Source: SLJN01 sp964505385 (lineage in GTDB: Bacteria; Bacteroidota; Rhodothermia; Balneolales; Natronogracilivirgulaceae). From it: a DNA stretch of 64,000 nucleotides. The notes under the pieces are model-generated. The model saw only the letters and a program-made list of their open reading frames with translations, was not told the origin of the DNA and did no database searches. A program made the translations under genes and the position numbers. Position 1 is the first letter of the stretch. Each line of letters begins with the position of its first letter. Below are positions 35,807 through 45,817 of the stretch, in pieces. Location: the NCBI GenBank assembly GCA_964505385.1, contig CAZDIA010000007.1, forward strand, positions 1-64,000. The letters are read 5' to 3'.

Positions 35807-36697
35807 ATGAGAGTTTTAATAATTTTTATTATTGGTTTAATCTTAAAATTTAATCCTCTAATGGCCTCACCGTTAGAATCTGAATATGACGAACTGCTTA
35901 AATCCGGAGTGGAGGCATTTTATCAGGGCGACTGGAGTAGTGCCAATGAAAAATTCGAATATCTGATGTTAAAACAGCCAGATAATCCGGAAGGATATTT
36001 TCTGCGTTCTATGATCCCTTTTTGGTCTTATTTCTTTGCCGGTGAAAAGCCGGAAGACGCCGAAACTTTTTTAGAGCAATCCGAGAGGGCAGTTGAAATA
36101 GCAAAGCGTAAGCATGAAACCTCGCAGGACGATAAAAGATCTACTTTAATATTAAGCGGACTATATGGTTATCGAAGCCTTGTAGCTGCCAATGAAGGTA
36201 ACTATAGAACAGCAATAAATAGCGGCACTTCAGGCCACCGGTATTCCAGGAAGCTTATGAAAATGGACACCGATAACCCAGATGCACTGATTGGTCAAGG
36301 AATGTTCAAATATATGATCGGCACCGTGCCCGGAGCTCTGCGGTGGATCGGCTCATTAGCAGGGCTTGATGGTGACAAGGAAAAGGGTTTTGAACTTCTG
36401 GAAAAAGCAGCTGAATCTGACGCGATTGTATCAAACGACGCCCGTATGATACTTACCTATATATATATTGAGGAAGAAAAATATGATAAGGCAGTAAGCG
36501 CGATTGAACCACTTTCCAGCCAATATCCTGAGAACGAAATCTTCCGGTTTTTCCATGCTAAATCGCTTGAATTAAATGGGCAGGAAGATCAGGCAAAGCA
36601 GGTTTACGAAAAAATTGTAGAGCTGGAAAACCCGAATCTCGAGAATCTCAAGGAAAAAAGTCAGGAGCGATTGGAAAATCTCGTAGCATCTCTTTAA
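35807..36697 (+). CDS. Secreted TPR-repeat protein
   Basis: 296 aa with a short signal peptide (about 1-20, ending near MASP). The remainder is helical repeats of the TPR type: GVEAFYQGDWSSANEKFEYL (about 35-55), later copies around 200-290 including EKYDKAVSAIEPLSSQYPEN and GQEDQAKQVYEKIVELE. Such proteins mediate protein-protein contacts at the cell envelope; no enzymatic motif is seen. It follows the symporters by 58 bases and ends at an AT-rich hairpin. Confidence 0.75.
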   Translation: MRVLIIFIIGLILKFNPLMASPLESEYDELLKSGVEAFYQGDWSSANEKFEYLMLKQPDNPEGYFLRSMIPFWSYFFAGEKPEDAETFLEQSERAVEIAKRKHETSQDDKRSTLILSGLYGYRSLVAANEGNYRTAINSGTSGHRYSRKLMKMDTDNPDALIGQGMFKYMIGTVPGALRWIGSLAGLDGDKEKGFELLEKAAESDAIVSNDARMILTYIYIEEEKYDKAVSAIEPLSSQYPENEIFRFFHAKSLELNGQEDQAKQVYEKIVELENPNLENLKEKSQERLENLVASL

Positions 36698-36705
36698 CTC
36701 GCAAA

Positions 36706-36741
36706 CTGTTTAAAAGAATTAGAGATAATTCTTTTAAACAG
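36706..36741. terminator. Perfect 16-bp AT-rich hairpin between convergent genes
   Basis: CTGTTTAAAAGAATTA (36706-36721) pairs perfectly with its complement (36726-36741) around a GAGA loop. It lies between the TPR gene and the convergently read DsbD gene and probably ends both transcripts. Confidence 0.75.
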
Positions 36742-36760
36742 CTACAAGAATTCCAGAATG

Positions 36761-38626
36761 TTATTGAACATCAGCGTATTGACTATTTACCCGTTCAATC
36801 CGCTCTTTAAAATTTTCAGCGTTCAGGAAACCGACAACTCGTGCTTCATCAACTTCTTCGCCATCGGGTCCGAGAAAAACGATAGTCGGAACGCCGGCAA
36901 TATCATATTCCCTGCGCAACTGCTCAGCTTCTTCGGATTCATAATTCGTCATATCCACCTTGAGGCGAACCATATCGTCAGTTGCGTCTATCACCCCGGT
37001 ATCAGTAAAAGTAACCCGTTCAAGCTCCAGACAAGGTATGCACCAATCAGCGTAGAAATCCATCATCACAACCTGACCGTTTTCCTGGGCCTGGCCGACC
37101 TTATCCTCTGAATATTCCTGCCACTGAATTCCTTCCTGTTGTAAATTCATAATAAACACAGCACCGGTAACAACTCCGGCCGTGCCAATGGCTCGTTTAA
37201 CCCACGGAAAGTATTTTTTGTCTTTTCCGGTTTGCTCAATCAACCCGAGGTAGATTCCGCCAAGGATGAGTACAACTGCAAGTACGTGCAGATTATATTG
37301 CGGAAAGAATGCAAGACCAAGATAGAACAGTGCTAATCCTATAAGTACAACTCCGAATACTTTTTTAACCCAGACCATCCATTCGCCTGATTTCGGTAGA
37401 TTTTGCATCAAACCGGTGAATGTACCTAATATCAAATACGGCAGGCCAAGGCCGATTGAGAGTATAAAAAACGCTAAGAAACCAAACATAGGGTCACCTT
37501 GAGTACCCACAAAGGCGAGAAGCGCAATAATGGGTGGGCCGATGCAGGGAGCGGCAAAAACTCCTACTCCAAGACCGGAAAAGAATAATCCGAAATATCC
37601 GGTTGTCTGGCCGCCTCCTAGTTTGGAAGTAAGCCAGTAAGGCGGTTGCAGCTCATAAAAACCAAACATGCTAAGCGCGAGTAGAAAAAATAACACTCCG
37701 ATTGCAGCCAGCACTGCAGGACTCTGTAGCCAAGCTCCAAAAAGCCCTCCTGTTAATGCGGCGATAACCCCGAGCACGCTGTACATCGCTGCAATTCCAA
37801 GAACATAGGTTAGCGCTTTACTAAAGATTTTTGCCGTATTCTTATCTGTTTGAGCTCCAAAGATAGAAACCGTAACTGATAGCATGGGATACACGCACGG
37901 GGTTAGATTAAGAGCGAGCCCGATCAGAAAAATGATGCCAAAAGCAATCAGAGGACCCTGTTCTTCAAAAACCGAGGCTATTTCGTTGGCATCATCTTCT
38001 CCTTCAATAGATCTTAATTCACCCAGATCGGCATCAGCGGTTGGATCATGATCTTCAAATAAATCCTCATTAATACTTGCAACCTCTGTACCGGCTTCAA
38101 CCACTTCAAAATCAAATCGTACCGAAATATCATCAGGTGCAAGGCAAGTTTCATCATCACAGGATTGTACCGTCAGGTTGCCTTCCAGCAAGTGGCGGCC
38201 AGTTTCAACATCGTCTGTTGCTTCGATACTCAGAAATATTGGAGCGTAGCCTTCATAAACAAGCAGGGCTTCCCCGCCTGCAAAAGCAAACTCATATTCT
38301 TTGGGTTCAGGATAATTGATTCCGGTAATTTCAAAATCTTCCGAATCCTCAATTTCTAATTCTGTGCCGATGAGATACTCTAAAGTGGGTTCATTGGCAT
38401 TGATGTGCCAGCCTTCTTTAATATCCATGACAACAGCTGCCTCAAATTCCGCCCCCTGTGGCACTTTTTCGACCGACAGCTCAGTTTCCGTATCCACTTT
38501 ACCGGCACTTGACATACCATTGCCACCGGTCTCAAATCCCTGTGAAGCCAGCTGATCAGGACTGCTTAAGCTTATTATCATAAGCAGGCTGAGAATTCCA
38601 ATAAAATATCCAGGTACCTTGATCAT
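36761..38626 (-). CDS. dsbD: Thiol:disulfide interchange protein DsbD
   Basis: 621 aa. A signal peptide is followed by an N-terminal periplasmic domain with a cysteine pair (SCDDETCLA), then eight transmembrane helices (about 220-480) with conserved cysteines in LTPCVYPMLS and APCIGPP, and a C-terminal thioredoxin domain with DFYADWCIPCLELE. This is the full three-domain DsbD layout, carrying electrons from cytoplasmic thioredoxin to periplasmic targets. The thioredoxin lipoprotein upstream on the same strand is a likely partner. Confidence 0.93.
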   Translation of the reverse strand: MIKVPGYFIGILSLLMIISLSSPDQLASQGFETGGNGMSSAGKVDTETELSVEKVPQGAEFEAAVVMDIKEGWHINANEPTLEYLIGTELEIEDSEDFEITGINYPEPKEYEFAFAGGEALLVYEGYAPIFLSIEATDDVETGRHLLEGNLTVQSCDDETCLAPDDISVRFDFEVVEAGTEVASINEDLFEDHDPTADADLGELRSIEGEDDANEIASVFEEQGPLIAFGIIFLIGLALNLTPCVYPMLSVTVSIFGAQTDKNTAKIFSKALTYVLGIAAMYSVLGVIAALTGGLFGAWLQSPAVLAAIGVLFFLLALSMFGFYELQPPYWLTSKLGGGQTTGYFGLFFSGLGVGVFAAPCIGPPIIALLAFVGTQGDPMFGFLAFFILSIGLGLPYLILGTFTGLMQNLPKSGEWMVWVKKVFGVVLIGLALFYLGLAFFPQYNLHVLAVVLILGGIYLGLIEQTGKDKKYFPWVKRAIGTAGVVTGAVFIMNLQQEGIQWQEYSEDKVGQAQENGQVVMMDFYADWCIPCLELERVTFTDTGVIDATDDMVRLKVDMTNYESEEAEQLRREYDIAGVPTIVFLGPDGEEVDEARVVGFLNAENFKERIERVNSQYADVQ

Positions 38627-38690
38627 GTACTTATTTTTATAATTTAAATTTGATTTAATTTTTGAGATTTCTGTAAATCCTTATACATCA

Positions 38691-39263
38691 TCAGTTTCCA
38701 CTGTATTCATCAAATGAAACTTCTTCGTAAGCTTCGCTGCCTACATAAGTAAGGATATCGGTAAATTCATCGGCTTCAATAAACCCGGGTTGAACTGCGA
38801 ACGGTTCACCTTCAGAGTCGATAATAATAGTTGTCGGATAAGAAGTAACTCCGAATTCGGCAGCAAACTGCTCCATACTCATTTCCTGCTCATTGAATCT
38901 GATGACTTCATCAGATTCCGCATTGATCCGGGTGACATGAAAATATTCATTCAGATTATCGAGAACTCTTTCATCAGTATATGTTTCCTGATACATCTGG
39001 CGACAGTATCCGCACCATTCGGTATACACATCAACAAGCACCCACTTATCATTTTGCTCAGCCTTTCTTTGAGATTCCTGCAAAGTATTCCATAAAGCAT
39101 CCCGTTGTTCATGGCTACCGTCACCATCATAAACAGTGGATGATCCATTATTGCTTCCACTCTCAGCCGGGTTAGAATCCCCATTACTGCATCCGCTAAT
39201 CAGCATAAACACAGCTAACAGAAAAAATGGTCTGTAAAATTTTAGTTTATTCAGGTTATTCAT
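38691..39263 (-). CDS. Thioredoxin-fold lipoprotein
   Basis: 190 aa. The signal peptide ends in the lipobox LISGC, followed by a serine/asparagine-rich linker and a thioredoxin domain (about 65-170) with TEWCGYCRQMY and the cis-Pro motif TSYPTTIII. It should be membrane-anchored in the periplasm. It is 64 bases upstream of dsbD and in the same direction, which makes it a natural substrate or helper for DsbD. Confidence 0.9.
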   Translation of the reverse strand: MNNLNKLKFYRPFFLLAVFMLISGCSNGDSNPAESGSNNGSSTVYDGDGSHEQRDALWNTLQESQRKAEQNDKWVLVDVYTEWCGYCRQMYQETYTDERVLDNLNEYFHVTRINAESDEVIRFNEQEMSMEQFAAEFGVTSYPTTIIIDSEGEPFAVQPGFIEADEFTDILTYVGSEAYEEVSFDEYSGN

Positions 39264-39549
39264 TGAAACAGATGATTATCGATTACAAAGTACTTAATCC
39301 TCATTGAATACAACGTCAAATTAACGTAAAAACCACCGATCTCATTTGACTTGTAAAGTAAACTCAATATTTAAATATATATTTTTTGTCATATCGAAGA
39401 CGTGTGGCTCAAACCTCAAATTATTCGAACGATTTAAAAGCCTGAAAACAATTGGAAGTTTACTTGCAGAATGCACGCAGATTGCACAAATTTCAGTTAC
39501 TGTTAAATTGATAAATGCTAAATAAGGTTCTCAAACTAAATAACGACTT

Positions 39550-40812
39550 ATGACTAAAATTATAGTGACCCTGTTACTTATTTCCGGGTGGCTGCTTACC
39601 GGGTGCGCAGAAGAAACCGAGGATCCGGCTCATACCCAACAAGTAACAATAGGTGCTGAAACCCTTGTTTCAGAACATCTTGATTTGATTGAACATCAGC
39701 GGGTCGGGATAGTTACCAACCATTCCGCTGTAGTAGGTGATACCCACTTAATTGATGTATTAGATGATCTCGATATTGAGATTACTGCTTTATTCGGCCC
39801 CGAACATGGAATTCGTGGTGAGGTCGGTGCAGGTGTACCTGTGGAAGACGGAATCGATCAGGCAACCGGTGCGCCCATTTACAGCCTGTATGGCGACACC
39901 AGGGAACCCACTCCAGAAATGCTCGAAGATGTTGATGTCCTGATTTTTGACATTCAGGATATCGGAGCCCGGTTTTATACCTACATTTCTACTATGGGGT
40001 ATACCATGCAGGGTGCGGCTGAAAAAAATATTAGCTATATCGTGCTGGATCGGCCCAATCCACTGGGAGGTGAGAAAACCGAAGGTTTTATGCTTGAAGA
40101 AGAACATAAATCATTTGTCGGCCTCTACCCTATTCCGGTAACTCATGGCATGACGGTATCCGAGCTTGCTGTCATGATTAAGGAAGAGCAAATGCTGGAC
40201 GGTCTGGAAAATCTTGAGCTTCACACAATGGAACTTGAAAACTGGGCCAGGGATATGCTATGGCCTGATACGCAACTTGATTGGGTCGAGCCAAGTCCGA
40301 ATATTCCGGATTTCGAAACCGCCCTGATTTACCCCGGAGCTTGCTATTTTGAAGGCACCAATATCAGTGAAGGGCGCGGCACCTACCAGCCATTCTTGAA
40401 AATCGGTGCCCCCTGGGCTGACAATGAAGAAATTGCCGACGAACTAAATTCCAGAGAAATCCCTGGAATTGAATTTGAGCCGGTGACTTTTACTCCCGAA
40501 AGTATCGAGGGGATGGCCGAAACGCCTAAACTTGAAGGCGAAGAGCTCCAGGGGATTCGATACAATGTGTATGACATTGAAACAGTCGAGCCTATGGCTT
40601 CCGGTATTCATGTACTGGAGGTTTTTTACCAGTATGCGCCCGAAGATGAGAAAGATGATTTTTTCTCTGAAGAACGCATGTACCGGTTAGGTGGCACTGA
40701 TCGGTTATATAACAAACTTGTAGAAGACTGGTCAGCCGAAGAAATTGTCGAAAGCTGGACTGACGAAAACACCGAATTTCAAAATTTACGCGAAGCTTAT
40801 CTGAAGTATTAG
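39550..40812 (+). CDS. DUF1343 (NamZ-like exo-beta-N-acetylmuramidase) lipoprotein
   Basis: 420 aa. It has a lipoprotein signal with the lipobox LTGC. The DUF1343 domain is complete: GIVTNHSAVV, LFGPEHGIRGEVGAG, YSLYG, FDIQDIGARFYTYISTMGY, LDRPNPLGG and the C-terminal GGTDRLYNKL. Characterised relatives (Bacillus NamZ, formerly YbbC) remove N-acetylmuramic acid from the non-reducing ends of peptidoglycan fragments. Role in cell-wall recycling is therefore likely. It stands alone; the methyltransferase downstream is convergent. Confidence 0.9.
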   Translation: MTKIIVTLLLISGWLLTGCAEETEDPAHTQQVTIGAETLVSEHLDLIEHQRVGIVTNHSAVVGDTHLIDVLDDLDIEITALFGPEHGIRGEVGAGVPVEDGIDQATGAPIYSLYGDTREPTPEMLEDVDVLIFDIQDIGARFYTYISTMGYTMQGAAEKNISYIVLDRPNPLGGEKTEGFMLEEEHKSFVGLYPIPVTHGMTVSELAVMIKEEQMLDGLENLELHTMELENWARDMLWPDTQLDWVEPSPNIPDFETALIYPGACYFEGTNISEGRGTYQPFLKIGAPWADNEEIADELNSREIPGIEFEPVTFTPESIEGMAETPKLEGEELQGIRYNVYDIETVEPMASGIHVLEVFYQYAPEDEKDDFFSEERMYRLGGTDRLYNKLVEDWSAEEIVESWTDENTEFQNLREAYLKY

Positions 40813-40839
40813 GGCTAATTTAATGTATCACAACGTCTA

Positions 40840-41484
40840 CTAGTTACGCTCATAAACCTCCACATTCCAAAGCATGGTTTTATCCTGATATATCAGTTTG
40901 AAACCATGCTTTTTTATTTTCTTTCGGATTGCCTCATTTGAGTGAATGTAAACCCGGAAATCAATTCTACGAAGCCGAAAATATAAGTTAGCGGGGATCA
41001 ACCCGAGCTTGATAAATAGATTATCTTTGGGATACACTACTGCGTACAATTTCTTTGTCTTTTCGACTGAGGCCTCTACCAGCCGCTCCATATAGGGATA
41101 GCAACAAATCACCCGGTCTAAAGTAACAATATCCATTTCTGGTATTTCATTAGCTATTTCTACAAAATCACCATATTGATAGGATGTATGTTCACGATAC
41201 CCTTGCTTTTCCGCCTCTTCGGCTGATACATCCAGATAGGATTGAGAGGCATCAACCTGCAATGCTTGTGAAATACCTTCACTCAGTAATTCATGCTGTA
41301 TCATCCCTACCCCGCCGCCAATATCCAGTAATGTTTTTCCTGAAAGATTGTAGTCTTTTACAGCTTTAAGTAATAATCTTGTAGATTTAAGCGGGCCTTT
41401 GCGTTGATAATATCGAAGCTCTTTACGAGCATTTTTCAGATCAAAAAATTCACCCGCATCGCGGCAGTGTGTACAGCAACTCAT
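40840..41484 (-). CDS. Class I SAM-dependent methyltransferase
   Basis: 214 aa. The SAM-binding motif I is LLDIGGGVGMIQHEL (about residue 52-66), followed by the acidic strand end LQVDAS. The N-terminus MSCCTHCRDAGEFFD, with three cysteines, recalls a subset of methyltransferases whose substrate is unknown; it is distinct from the arsenite methyltransferase ArsM. It converges with the NamZ-like gene, and mtaB begins 250 bases away in the opposite direction. Confidence 0.78.
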   Translation of the reverse strand: MSCCTHCRDAGEFFDLKNARKELRYYQRKGPLKSTRLLLKAVKDYNLSGKTLLDIGGGVGMIQHELLSEGISQALQVDASQSYLDVSAEEAEKQGYREHTSYQYGDFVEIANEIPEMDIVTLDRVICCYPYMERLVEASVEKTKKLYAVVYPKDNLFIKLGLIPANLYFRLRRIDFRVYIHSNEAIRKKIKKHGFKLIYQDKTMLWNVEVYERN

Positions 41485-41735
41485 TTAGTGTGTTCCGGCC
41501 TTTAGGTTTTCAAAAAAAATATCAGGATGTAATGAATGTATGTTTCATATAAAAACTTTTCATCAATTATGTGTATTACACAGTTTTTCACTGATGCGTT
41601 CAGACAATTTCACCGGCTGCCCTATCGTAGCTAAATTGAAATTTCCCCGATATTCACCGTGTCATAAACAGGTGATTTTTGTATTATTGAACGAGTAAAT
41701 TCAAAGCTCTTTAACCCGACCTTTTTCCGGTTTTT

Positions 41736-43076
41736 ATGAAAAAAGTAGCATTCCATACCCTGGGCTGTAAGCTCAATTTTGCTGAAACTTCAACCATCAA
41801 ACGGCAGTTCTTCGATAATAGTTACGAAGTCGTTGGTTTTAATGATCCCGCGGATGTGTATGTCATTAATACCTGCTCGGTAACTCAGGATGCAAATCGT
41901 GACTGCCGAAAAGCTGTACGTAAATCACTCCGGATTAACCCGGATGCTTTTGTCGCTGTCATAGGATGCTACGCTCAGCTGGAGCCCCAAACCATTGCCG
42001 ATATTGATGGTGTTGATCTTGTTCTTGGTGCCGATAATAAATTTGATTTGTTCGAACTGGTCGATCAAATAGAGCCCAAAGATGACACCGTTATTCATCA
42101 TTCTGATGTAAATGAAGTGGTGGACTTCCACCATTCATTTTCCAGTAACGACCGGACCCGCGCTTTCCTGAAGGTTCAGGATGGATGTGATTACAAATGT
42201 GCTTTTTGCACCATACCGCTTGCCCGTGGCAAAAGCCGTAGCCCGCAGATACCTGAAATTGTTGCACAGGCAAAAAAGGTTGTCTCAGAAGGATATAAAG
42301 AAATTGTGCTCACCGGTGTAAATGTCGGGGACTTCGGAAAACAACACGGAGAATCTTTTCTGGAATTACTTCAAAATCTTGATCGACTCGACGGATTGCA
42401 TCGTATCCGGATTTCATCAATCGAACCGAATCTGCTTTCTGATGAGATCATTGATTTTGTAGCTGTTTCCCGCTGTGTGCAGCCGCATTTTCACATGCCG
42501 CTTCAAAGCGGTTCGGATACCATGCTGAAGTTAATGCGGCGTCGGTATCGCTCGGGATTGTATCGCCAACGTGTCGAACATATCAAGGAAGTGATGCCCC
42601 ATGCATGCATCGGCGTAGATGTGATTACGGGTCACCCGGGTGAAACCGAAGAGCTGTTCCGTGAATCATTTGATTTCATCAACTCATTGCCTGTTACGTA
42701 TTTACATGCGTTTACCTACTCTGAACGCCCGAACACAAAAGCGGCGGAGTTGGACAATGTTGTTCCGGTTCCCGAACGAAAAAGCCGCACGAACAGGCTT
42801 CGTAGACTCTCTGATAAAAAAAGATATGACTTTGATCATACCTTCACCGGTGATACCCGCTCTGTTTTATTTGAAGACTTTGAAAAAGATGGGTTGATTT
42901 TCGGATGGACGGATAATTACATCAGAGTTGCTCTTCCCTACTCTGCTGAGCTGGCAAATGAGATCGTACCTTGCCGGCTCGCCGAGCAAACATCTTCCGG
43001 CTTTTTTCACGGAGAGGCCGATGCTGAAGCATGCCTTTCAACACTGACTGAAAACTCATTAGAATATGCCGGATAA
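41736..43076 (+). CDS. mtaB: tRNA t6A37 methylthiotransferase MtaB
   Basis: 446 aa radical-SAM methylthiotransferase that converts t6A37 to ms2t6A37 in tRNA. An N-terminal UPF0004 domain carries the auxiliary cluster cysteines (HTLGCKLNFAE, NTCSVT, VIGCYAQ). The radical-SAM motif is GCDYKCAFCTIP (about residue 148-158). A C-terminal TRAM-like region ends the protein. The HTLGCKLN opening distinguishes MtaB from MiaB and RimO. It overlaps the uracil-DNA glycosylase gene by 11 bases. Confidence 0.93.
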   Translation: MKKVAFHTLGCKLNFAETSTIKRQFFDNSYEVVGFNDPADVYVINTCSVTQDANRDCRKAVRKSLRINPDAFVAVIGCYAQLEPQTIADIDGVDLVLGADNKFDLFELVDQIEPKDDTVIHHSDVNEVVDFHHSFSSNDRTRAFLKVQDGCDYKCAFCTIPLARGKSRSPQIPEIVAQAKKVVSEGYKEIVLTGVNVGDFGKQHGESFLELLQNLDRLDGLHRIRISSIEPNLLSDEIIDFVAVSRCVQPHFHMPLQSGSDTMLKLMRRRYRSGLYRQRVEHIKEVMPHACIGVDVITGHPGETEELFRESFDFINSLPVTYLHAFTYSERPNTKAAELDNVVPVPERKSRTNRLRRLSDKKRYDFDHTFTGDTRSVLFEDFEKDGLIFGWTDNYIRVALPYSAELANEIVPCRLAEQTSSGFFHGEADAEACLSTLTENSLEYAG

Positions 43077-43857
43077 AACGGATCTGATCGACAGGGTAAT
43101 TACATTTCTGAAACAGGAACAGGAGATCTTCGGCCGTTTTGATCCGGATCAACTTCAAATAAATACCAACCTAATTGATGCCGCATCATCAAATCAGAAA
43201 GAATTTCCGGATGCCGTTGTATCTCATTCCGTTAACTCAAATTCAGCAGCCGGGAGTCAGACTGATCATTCAGACGTCGAATCTGCTTTGAATGCGTGTG
43301 AAACCCTCGAAGAGCTGCGGCAGCTATGCGCGGACTCCGAGGTGTTACGTACCGATCTTGAGAATACAAATCTGGTTTTCGGTGTCGGTAATCCGGATGC
43401 TGACCTAATGCTGATCGGTGAAGCTCCGGGTATGAATGAGGATAAACAGGGGGAACCTTTCGTCGGCAAGGCCGGACAGCTATTAAATAAAATTCTCAAA
43501 GCGATCCATTTTGAGCGGGAAGATGTCTATATTGCCAATATTCTGAAACACCGGCCACCGCAGAATCGTGATCCGAAGCCGGAAGAACGACTGCGCAGTT
43601 TACCTTTTTTGTATCGCCAGATTGAAATCATTGATCCTAAATTAATACTTTGCCTTGGGCGGGTATCCGCTCATACCTTGTTGGATACAACGCTGCCGAT
43701 GAAATCGCTGAGGGGTAAGTTTCACCGGTTTATGGGCAACCGGGAATTATTGGTAACTTTTCACCCGGCGGCATTGCTACGTAATCCGGGTTGGAAGCGG
43801 GATACTTGGGAGGATGTCCAAAAACTACGGTCCCGTTATGATGAACTTACTTCCTGA
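43066..43857 (+). CDS. Family 4 uracil-DNA glycosylase lacking most Fe-S cysteines
   Basis: 263 aa. The catalytic motifs of family 4 enzymes are intact: [20 protein letters not shown] (about 118-137), [14 protein letters not shown], and [10 protein letters not shown]. The four cysteines that normally bind a 4Fe-4S cluster are not: Cys88 remains, but the other positions read Ser91, His162 and Ser178. The N-terminal 75 residues are poorly conserved. It removes uracil from DNA by family assignment; whether it still holds a cluster is doubtful. Start ATG 43066 overlaps mtaB. Confidence 0.85.
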   Translation: MPDKTDLIDRVITFLKQEQEIFGRFDPDQLQINTNLIDAASSNQKEFPDAVVSHSVNSNSAAGSQTDHSDVESALNACETLEELRQLCADSEVLRTDLENTNLVFGVGNPDADLMLIGEAPGMNEDKQGEPFVGKAGQLLNKILKAIHFEREDVYIANILKHRPPQNRDPKPEERLRSLPFLYRQIEIIDPKLILCLGRVSAHTLLDTTLPMKSLRGKFHRFMGNRELLVTFHPAALLRNPGWKRDTWEDVQKLRSRYDELTS

Positions 43858-43904
43858 TTAATAACCTGATCTGCTACAGATTTTAAGCAATTGTAAATCA
43901 CCTC

Positions 43905-45458
43905 ATGGAGTCAACAAACAATTACAAAAATACCGGTAGAAACTCTGAATCAGAAAGCTTGCTGCCTCCTCAAGCGCAGGAAGTTGAAGAGTCAGTTCTC
44001 GGAGGAATGCTGATTGAGCAGGAGGCTGCTCATGTTTGTCTGCAACTGCTCCAGGTTGATGATTTTTACAATCCTGCCAACCGAATGATTTTTCAGACGT
44101 TGCAAGAGCTTTATGAAAAAGACAAACCGTTTGATCTGGTCACGGTGGAAAATCAGCTTCGGGATAAAGAGTGGCTCGAAAGAATAGGCGGTGCAGGATA
44201 TCTCGCACAGCTGACCCGAAATGTGAGTTCTGCCGCAAATATCGAGTACCACGCGCATATCTTAATTGAAAAAGGCATCAAGCGAAAGCTGATCACCACC
44301 TGTAATGAGATGATGCGCAATGCTTACGACGCGACAACCGATCCCTATGAACTTCTTGATAATGCGGAACAACGCATTTTTGAATTAGCCAACACCCGTG
44401 CCAATCTCGACACGAAGCCGCTAAAAACCGTGATGAAGGATACCCTGGAGTATCTCGAAAATATCCGGGGCAAAGATTCAGGAATCACCGGTGTGCCTTC
44501 CGGGCTTGACCTGGACAAACAGACCGCCGGTTGGCAACCCGGAGATTTGATTGTTGTAGCAGCAAGACCCTCAATGGGTAAAACAGCCTTTACCCTTAGC
44601 ATGGCAAGTAACACCGCTTTATATCCGGATGAAGAAAAACGGACCGGTGTGGCTATATTCAGTCTTGAAATGTCTGATCAATCTTTGGTGCAGCGTTTTC
44701 TGACGATGGAGGCAAGGGTCAGTGCTCAGAAGACCCGAACCGGCAGCCTTGATGATGACGAATTCAAACATCTGATCCATGCCGCAGGGCGGTTGCATGA
44801 AGCCGAAATATTTGTTGACGACACCCCCGGACTTAGCATTATGGAATTGCGATCCAAATGCCGCCGCCTGAAAAACGAACATAATATCGGGCTGGTGATG
44901 GTTGATTATCTACAGCTGATGACGGCCCCGCGTGATGATCGTTCTCACAGCCGGGAGCAGGAAATCGCCAATATTTCTCGCGGCCTCAAAGCGCTGGCTA
45001 AGGAGCTGAATGTACCGGTTATCGCTCTCTCACAGCTAAGCCGGGCTGTGGAGACCAGAGGCGGAGATAAGCGTCCCCAATTAAGTGACCTCCGCGAATC
45101 CGGATCGATTGAACAGGATGCGGATGTCGTCTGCTTCCTTTACCGCCCTGAGTACTACGGAATCACGACAGATGAAATGGGCAACTCCACTGAAAATATA
45201 GCTGAAGTGATTATCGGAAAGCAGAGAAATGGTCCTACTGGTACGATTAAATTGAATTTCATTGAGAAATATGCACGTTTCGACAATCTTACCAGTGCGA
45301 CAATTGAAGGTGAACTTGCTGAAGCCGATCTGAGTCAACTCCCGCCCGGAGACCCCTCTCTCAAGGATGATGATTCATCTGAAAAAAGAGATGAAACCGG
45401 CCGCAGACGTGGTAATACCGGGTATGTTGCCCCACCTGACGAAGATTCACCTTTTTGA
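43905..45458 (+). CDS. dnaB: Replicative DNA helicase DnaB
   Basis: 517 aa hexameric helicase. The N-terminal primase-interacting domain (about 20-130, ESVLGGMLIEQEA) leads through a linker to the RecA-like ATPase with Walker A ARPSMGKTAF, Walker B IGLVMVDYLQLM, and SQLSRAVETRGGDKRPQLSD. The length is normal and no intein is present. The C-terminal 45 residues are charged and low-complexity. Located 47 bases after the glycosylase in the same direction, so mtaB-udg-dnaB may form a DNA/RNA-maintenance operon. Confidence 0.96.
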   Translation: MESTNNYKNTGRNSESESLLPPQAQEVEESVLGGMLIEQEAAHVCLQLLQVDDFYNPANRMIFQTLQELYEKDKPFDLVTVENQLRDKEWLERIGGAGYLAQLTRNVSSAANIEYHAHILIEKGIKRKLITTCNEMMRNAYDATTDPYELLDNAEQRIFELANTRANLDTKPLKTVMKDTLEYLENIRGKDSGITGVPSGLDLDKQTAGWQPGDLIVVAARPSMGKTAFTLSMASNTALYPDEEKRTGVAIFSLEMSDQSLVQRFLTMEARVSAQKTRTGSLDDDEFKHLIHAAGRLHEAEIFVDDTPGLSIMELRSKCRRLKNEHNIGLVMVDYLQLMTAPRDDRSHSREQEIANISRGLKALAKELNVPVIALSQLSRAVETRGGDKRPQLSDLRESGSIEQDADVVCFLYRPEYYGITTDEMGNSTENIAEVIIGKQRNGPTGTIKLNFIEKYARFDNLTSATIEGELAEADLSQLPPGDPSLKDDDSSEKRDETGRRRGNTGYVAPPDEDSPF

Positions 45459-45760
45459 ACCGATCCCGGCAACAGAGTTGAATCCAGGCAATTCCGGAAT
45501 CATAGTTATGATAAAGCCTTTGATCATAACATGGCCTGATCAACCCTGTCACCATCCACCACAAAGGATCGGAATATTAAACTGATTTATTTCAATTAAG
45601 CAGTATTAGTACTCTTATATCTAATATTATTGAGATTTGAGGATTTTTCCTAACCTGCTTTATCCACAAAGTTAATTGGGATAAGATATACTGTTATGGC
45701 TTTCAATGAGATACTTGAAAAAAATCATGTTTATAATTTTTATCTAAAGTCTGACGCTGC
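45459..45760. other. Gene-free spacer after dnaB
   Basis: About 300 bases up to the shared terminator, without a convincing gene. It holds a hairpin at 45505-45530 (GTTATGAT with ATCATAAC, plus an inner AAAG/CTTT) that could end the dnaB message, though no T-run follows. A 41-codon ORF from 45696 ends inside the next gene and is not credible. Confidence 0.6.
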
Positions 45761-45800
45761 GAAATTAAGCTGTGGACTGCATTGCCCACAGCTTAATTTC
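45761..45800. terminator. 15-bp hairpin between dnaB and the SGNH lipoprotein gene
   Basis: GAAATTAAGCTGTGG (45761-45775) pairs perfectly with its complement (45786-45800), with a 10-base loop. It is 17 bases past the stop of the minus-strand SGNH gene and probably terminates that operon. Confidence 0.75.
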
Positions 45801-45817
45801 TTGGTGAATAATGCAGG

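Noticed and set aside
40840..41484. Methyltransferase as the missing ArsM
   Set aside because: It is far from arsS, shorter than ArsM, and lacks the ArsM cysteine pattern; its N-terminal cysteines are a different motif.
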